From Cheiracanthium punctorium (taxonomy: Eukaryota > Arthropoda > Arachnida > Araneae > Cheiracanthiidae), in contig JAWZYV010015859.1 in the NCBI GenBank assembly GCA_038373885.1, positions 620,001 through 684,000 on the forward strand: a stretch of 64,000 nucleotides of DNA. The letters run 5' to 3'. Positions 63,157-64,000 of this stretch are shown one piece after another (position 1 is the stretch's first letter; each line of letters starts with the position of its first letter). The notes under the pieces were generated by a model. The model had not been told where the DNA came from. It was given only the letters and a program-made list of their open reading frames with translations, and did no database searches. The position numbers were made by a program, and so were the translations under genes.

Positions 63157-63161
63157 AGCAA

Positions 63162-64000
63162 AAGAGGTGTTTAAGTAAAAATAAATAATTTTGTATAAAA
63201 TGTACATAAGCGCAATGAAGTTGCTTATAATCTGATACAAAGTTCCTCTTTTCGTCAATAACAAAACTCAGCCCACCCACACGTAGGTAGGAAAGCATTA
63301 CAGCTTACTAACTTGAAGTTATTTATCAACTAGCTTTTCTATTTAAGTGCTGGTTCCTGAATGTTTTGTCGTTGACAAAGACGAAGACAGGGCTATTGTA
63401 ACTCTCGCAACGTATAATCAGTTTTTAAAAACAAATGATTGGAATGCTCTCAGAACAAACCCTTATACATAATTACTCTTACATATTCCTTTTTAGTTGA
63501 AATAAATGCATTTTAAAGTGACTCTAATACTATTGCTAATTTGTTTCTTGTGTGAATTGAAAGCATCTTAAAACAATCCCCCCCCCCTTTTATTCTTAAA
63601 TCAGATTCTTTATCGCGTGAATTATTTTAAAGCAGAAACATAAGAATTTGTCTTGAGGCCATTAAAGAGAAACTTCACTAATGCTTATATGTTTATAAGG
63701 GTTTTAAGTGTGACACTTTACATCTCAGCGAAAATCCGCCTTTGTTTAAAACATGAATTTGGACTTAAATGATTATTAGAGATCCGGTATTAATAGATAT
63801 AAAATAAGCAGTATATGAAGTTGTGTAATCTAAAATGCCACAAACAAATCACCACGAATAGATTCAAAGAAACACCCTTAAACATGAGATACTCGGATCT
63901 TCACGCTTTGTATTTGCAATTAGCAGAATCTAATTTCACTCAGCCGCGAGGGCCACGGGAAGGAAATAAATATCACAAATTATAAGTAATAACTCATAAT
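63162..64000. other. AT-rich stretch, nothing recognised
   Basis: No gene or element. A short poly-C is present near 63580. Confidence 0.6.

Overview
The window reads as AT-rich, non-coding nuclear DNA from an animal, most likely an arthropod. The support is a mixture of arthropod-type Tc1, mariner, hAT, piggyBac-like and BEL/Pao sequences, many simple repeats, and no bacterial-style gene packing. An arachnid is possible, but the sequence does not prove it. I found no intact host protein-coding gene, no rRNA or tRNA gene and no CRISPR array. Almost all open reading frames of 60-100 codons are chance frames in AT-rich DNA or frames read through transposon inverted repeats.

What can be read is a transposon graveyard. 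Region 1-15 kb holds a 564-bp foldback element with a nested hAT-type fragment, a broken Tc1-like transposon (4839 to about 6095, minus) interrupted by a TTAA-flanked MITE, two hAT-type MITEs, a 445-bp CAGGGTG MITE, a 506-bp TTAA/CCC MITE, an internally deleted mariner (11398-11969), and an inverted pair of the same 276-bp TTAA MITE. Region 15.3-18.1 kb is the best-preserved unit: a 2.7-kb hAT transposon with a perfect 8-bp target duplication, a decayed transposase on the minus strand and a younger hAT MITE inside it. From 18 to 27 kb almost nothing is recognisable.

From 27 to 40 kb there are more hAT and TA-flanked MITEs, including a 619-bp element sitting exactly between two long (TA)n runs. 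From 40.5 to 43.1 kb the minus strand carries a frameshifted BEL/Pao pol relic, with reverse transcriptase, RNase H region and integrase zinc finger in the expected order. From 43 to 52 kb is mostly blank. From 52 to 55 kb is a dense patch of TA-flanked foldback and MITE elements and a DDE transposase tail. From 55 to 64 kb is mostly blank, apart from a perfect hairpin, an 83-bp tandem duplication, an unexplained GC-richer coding-like block (59640-59905, minus) and a GC-rich LTR-like block near 62.7-63.15 kb.

The elements do not form a working pathway. They record successive insertions, several of them nested, followed by decay. Element boundaries were set by eye from terminal inverted repeats and target duplications. 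Identities were not computed.
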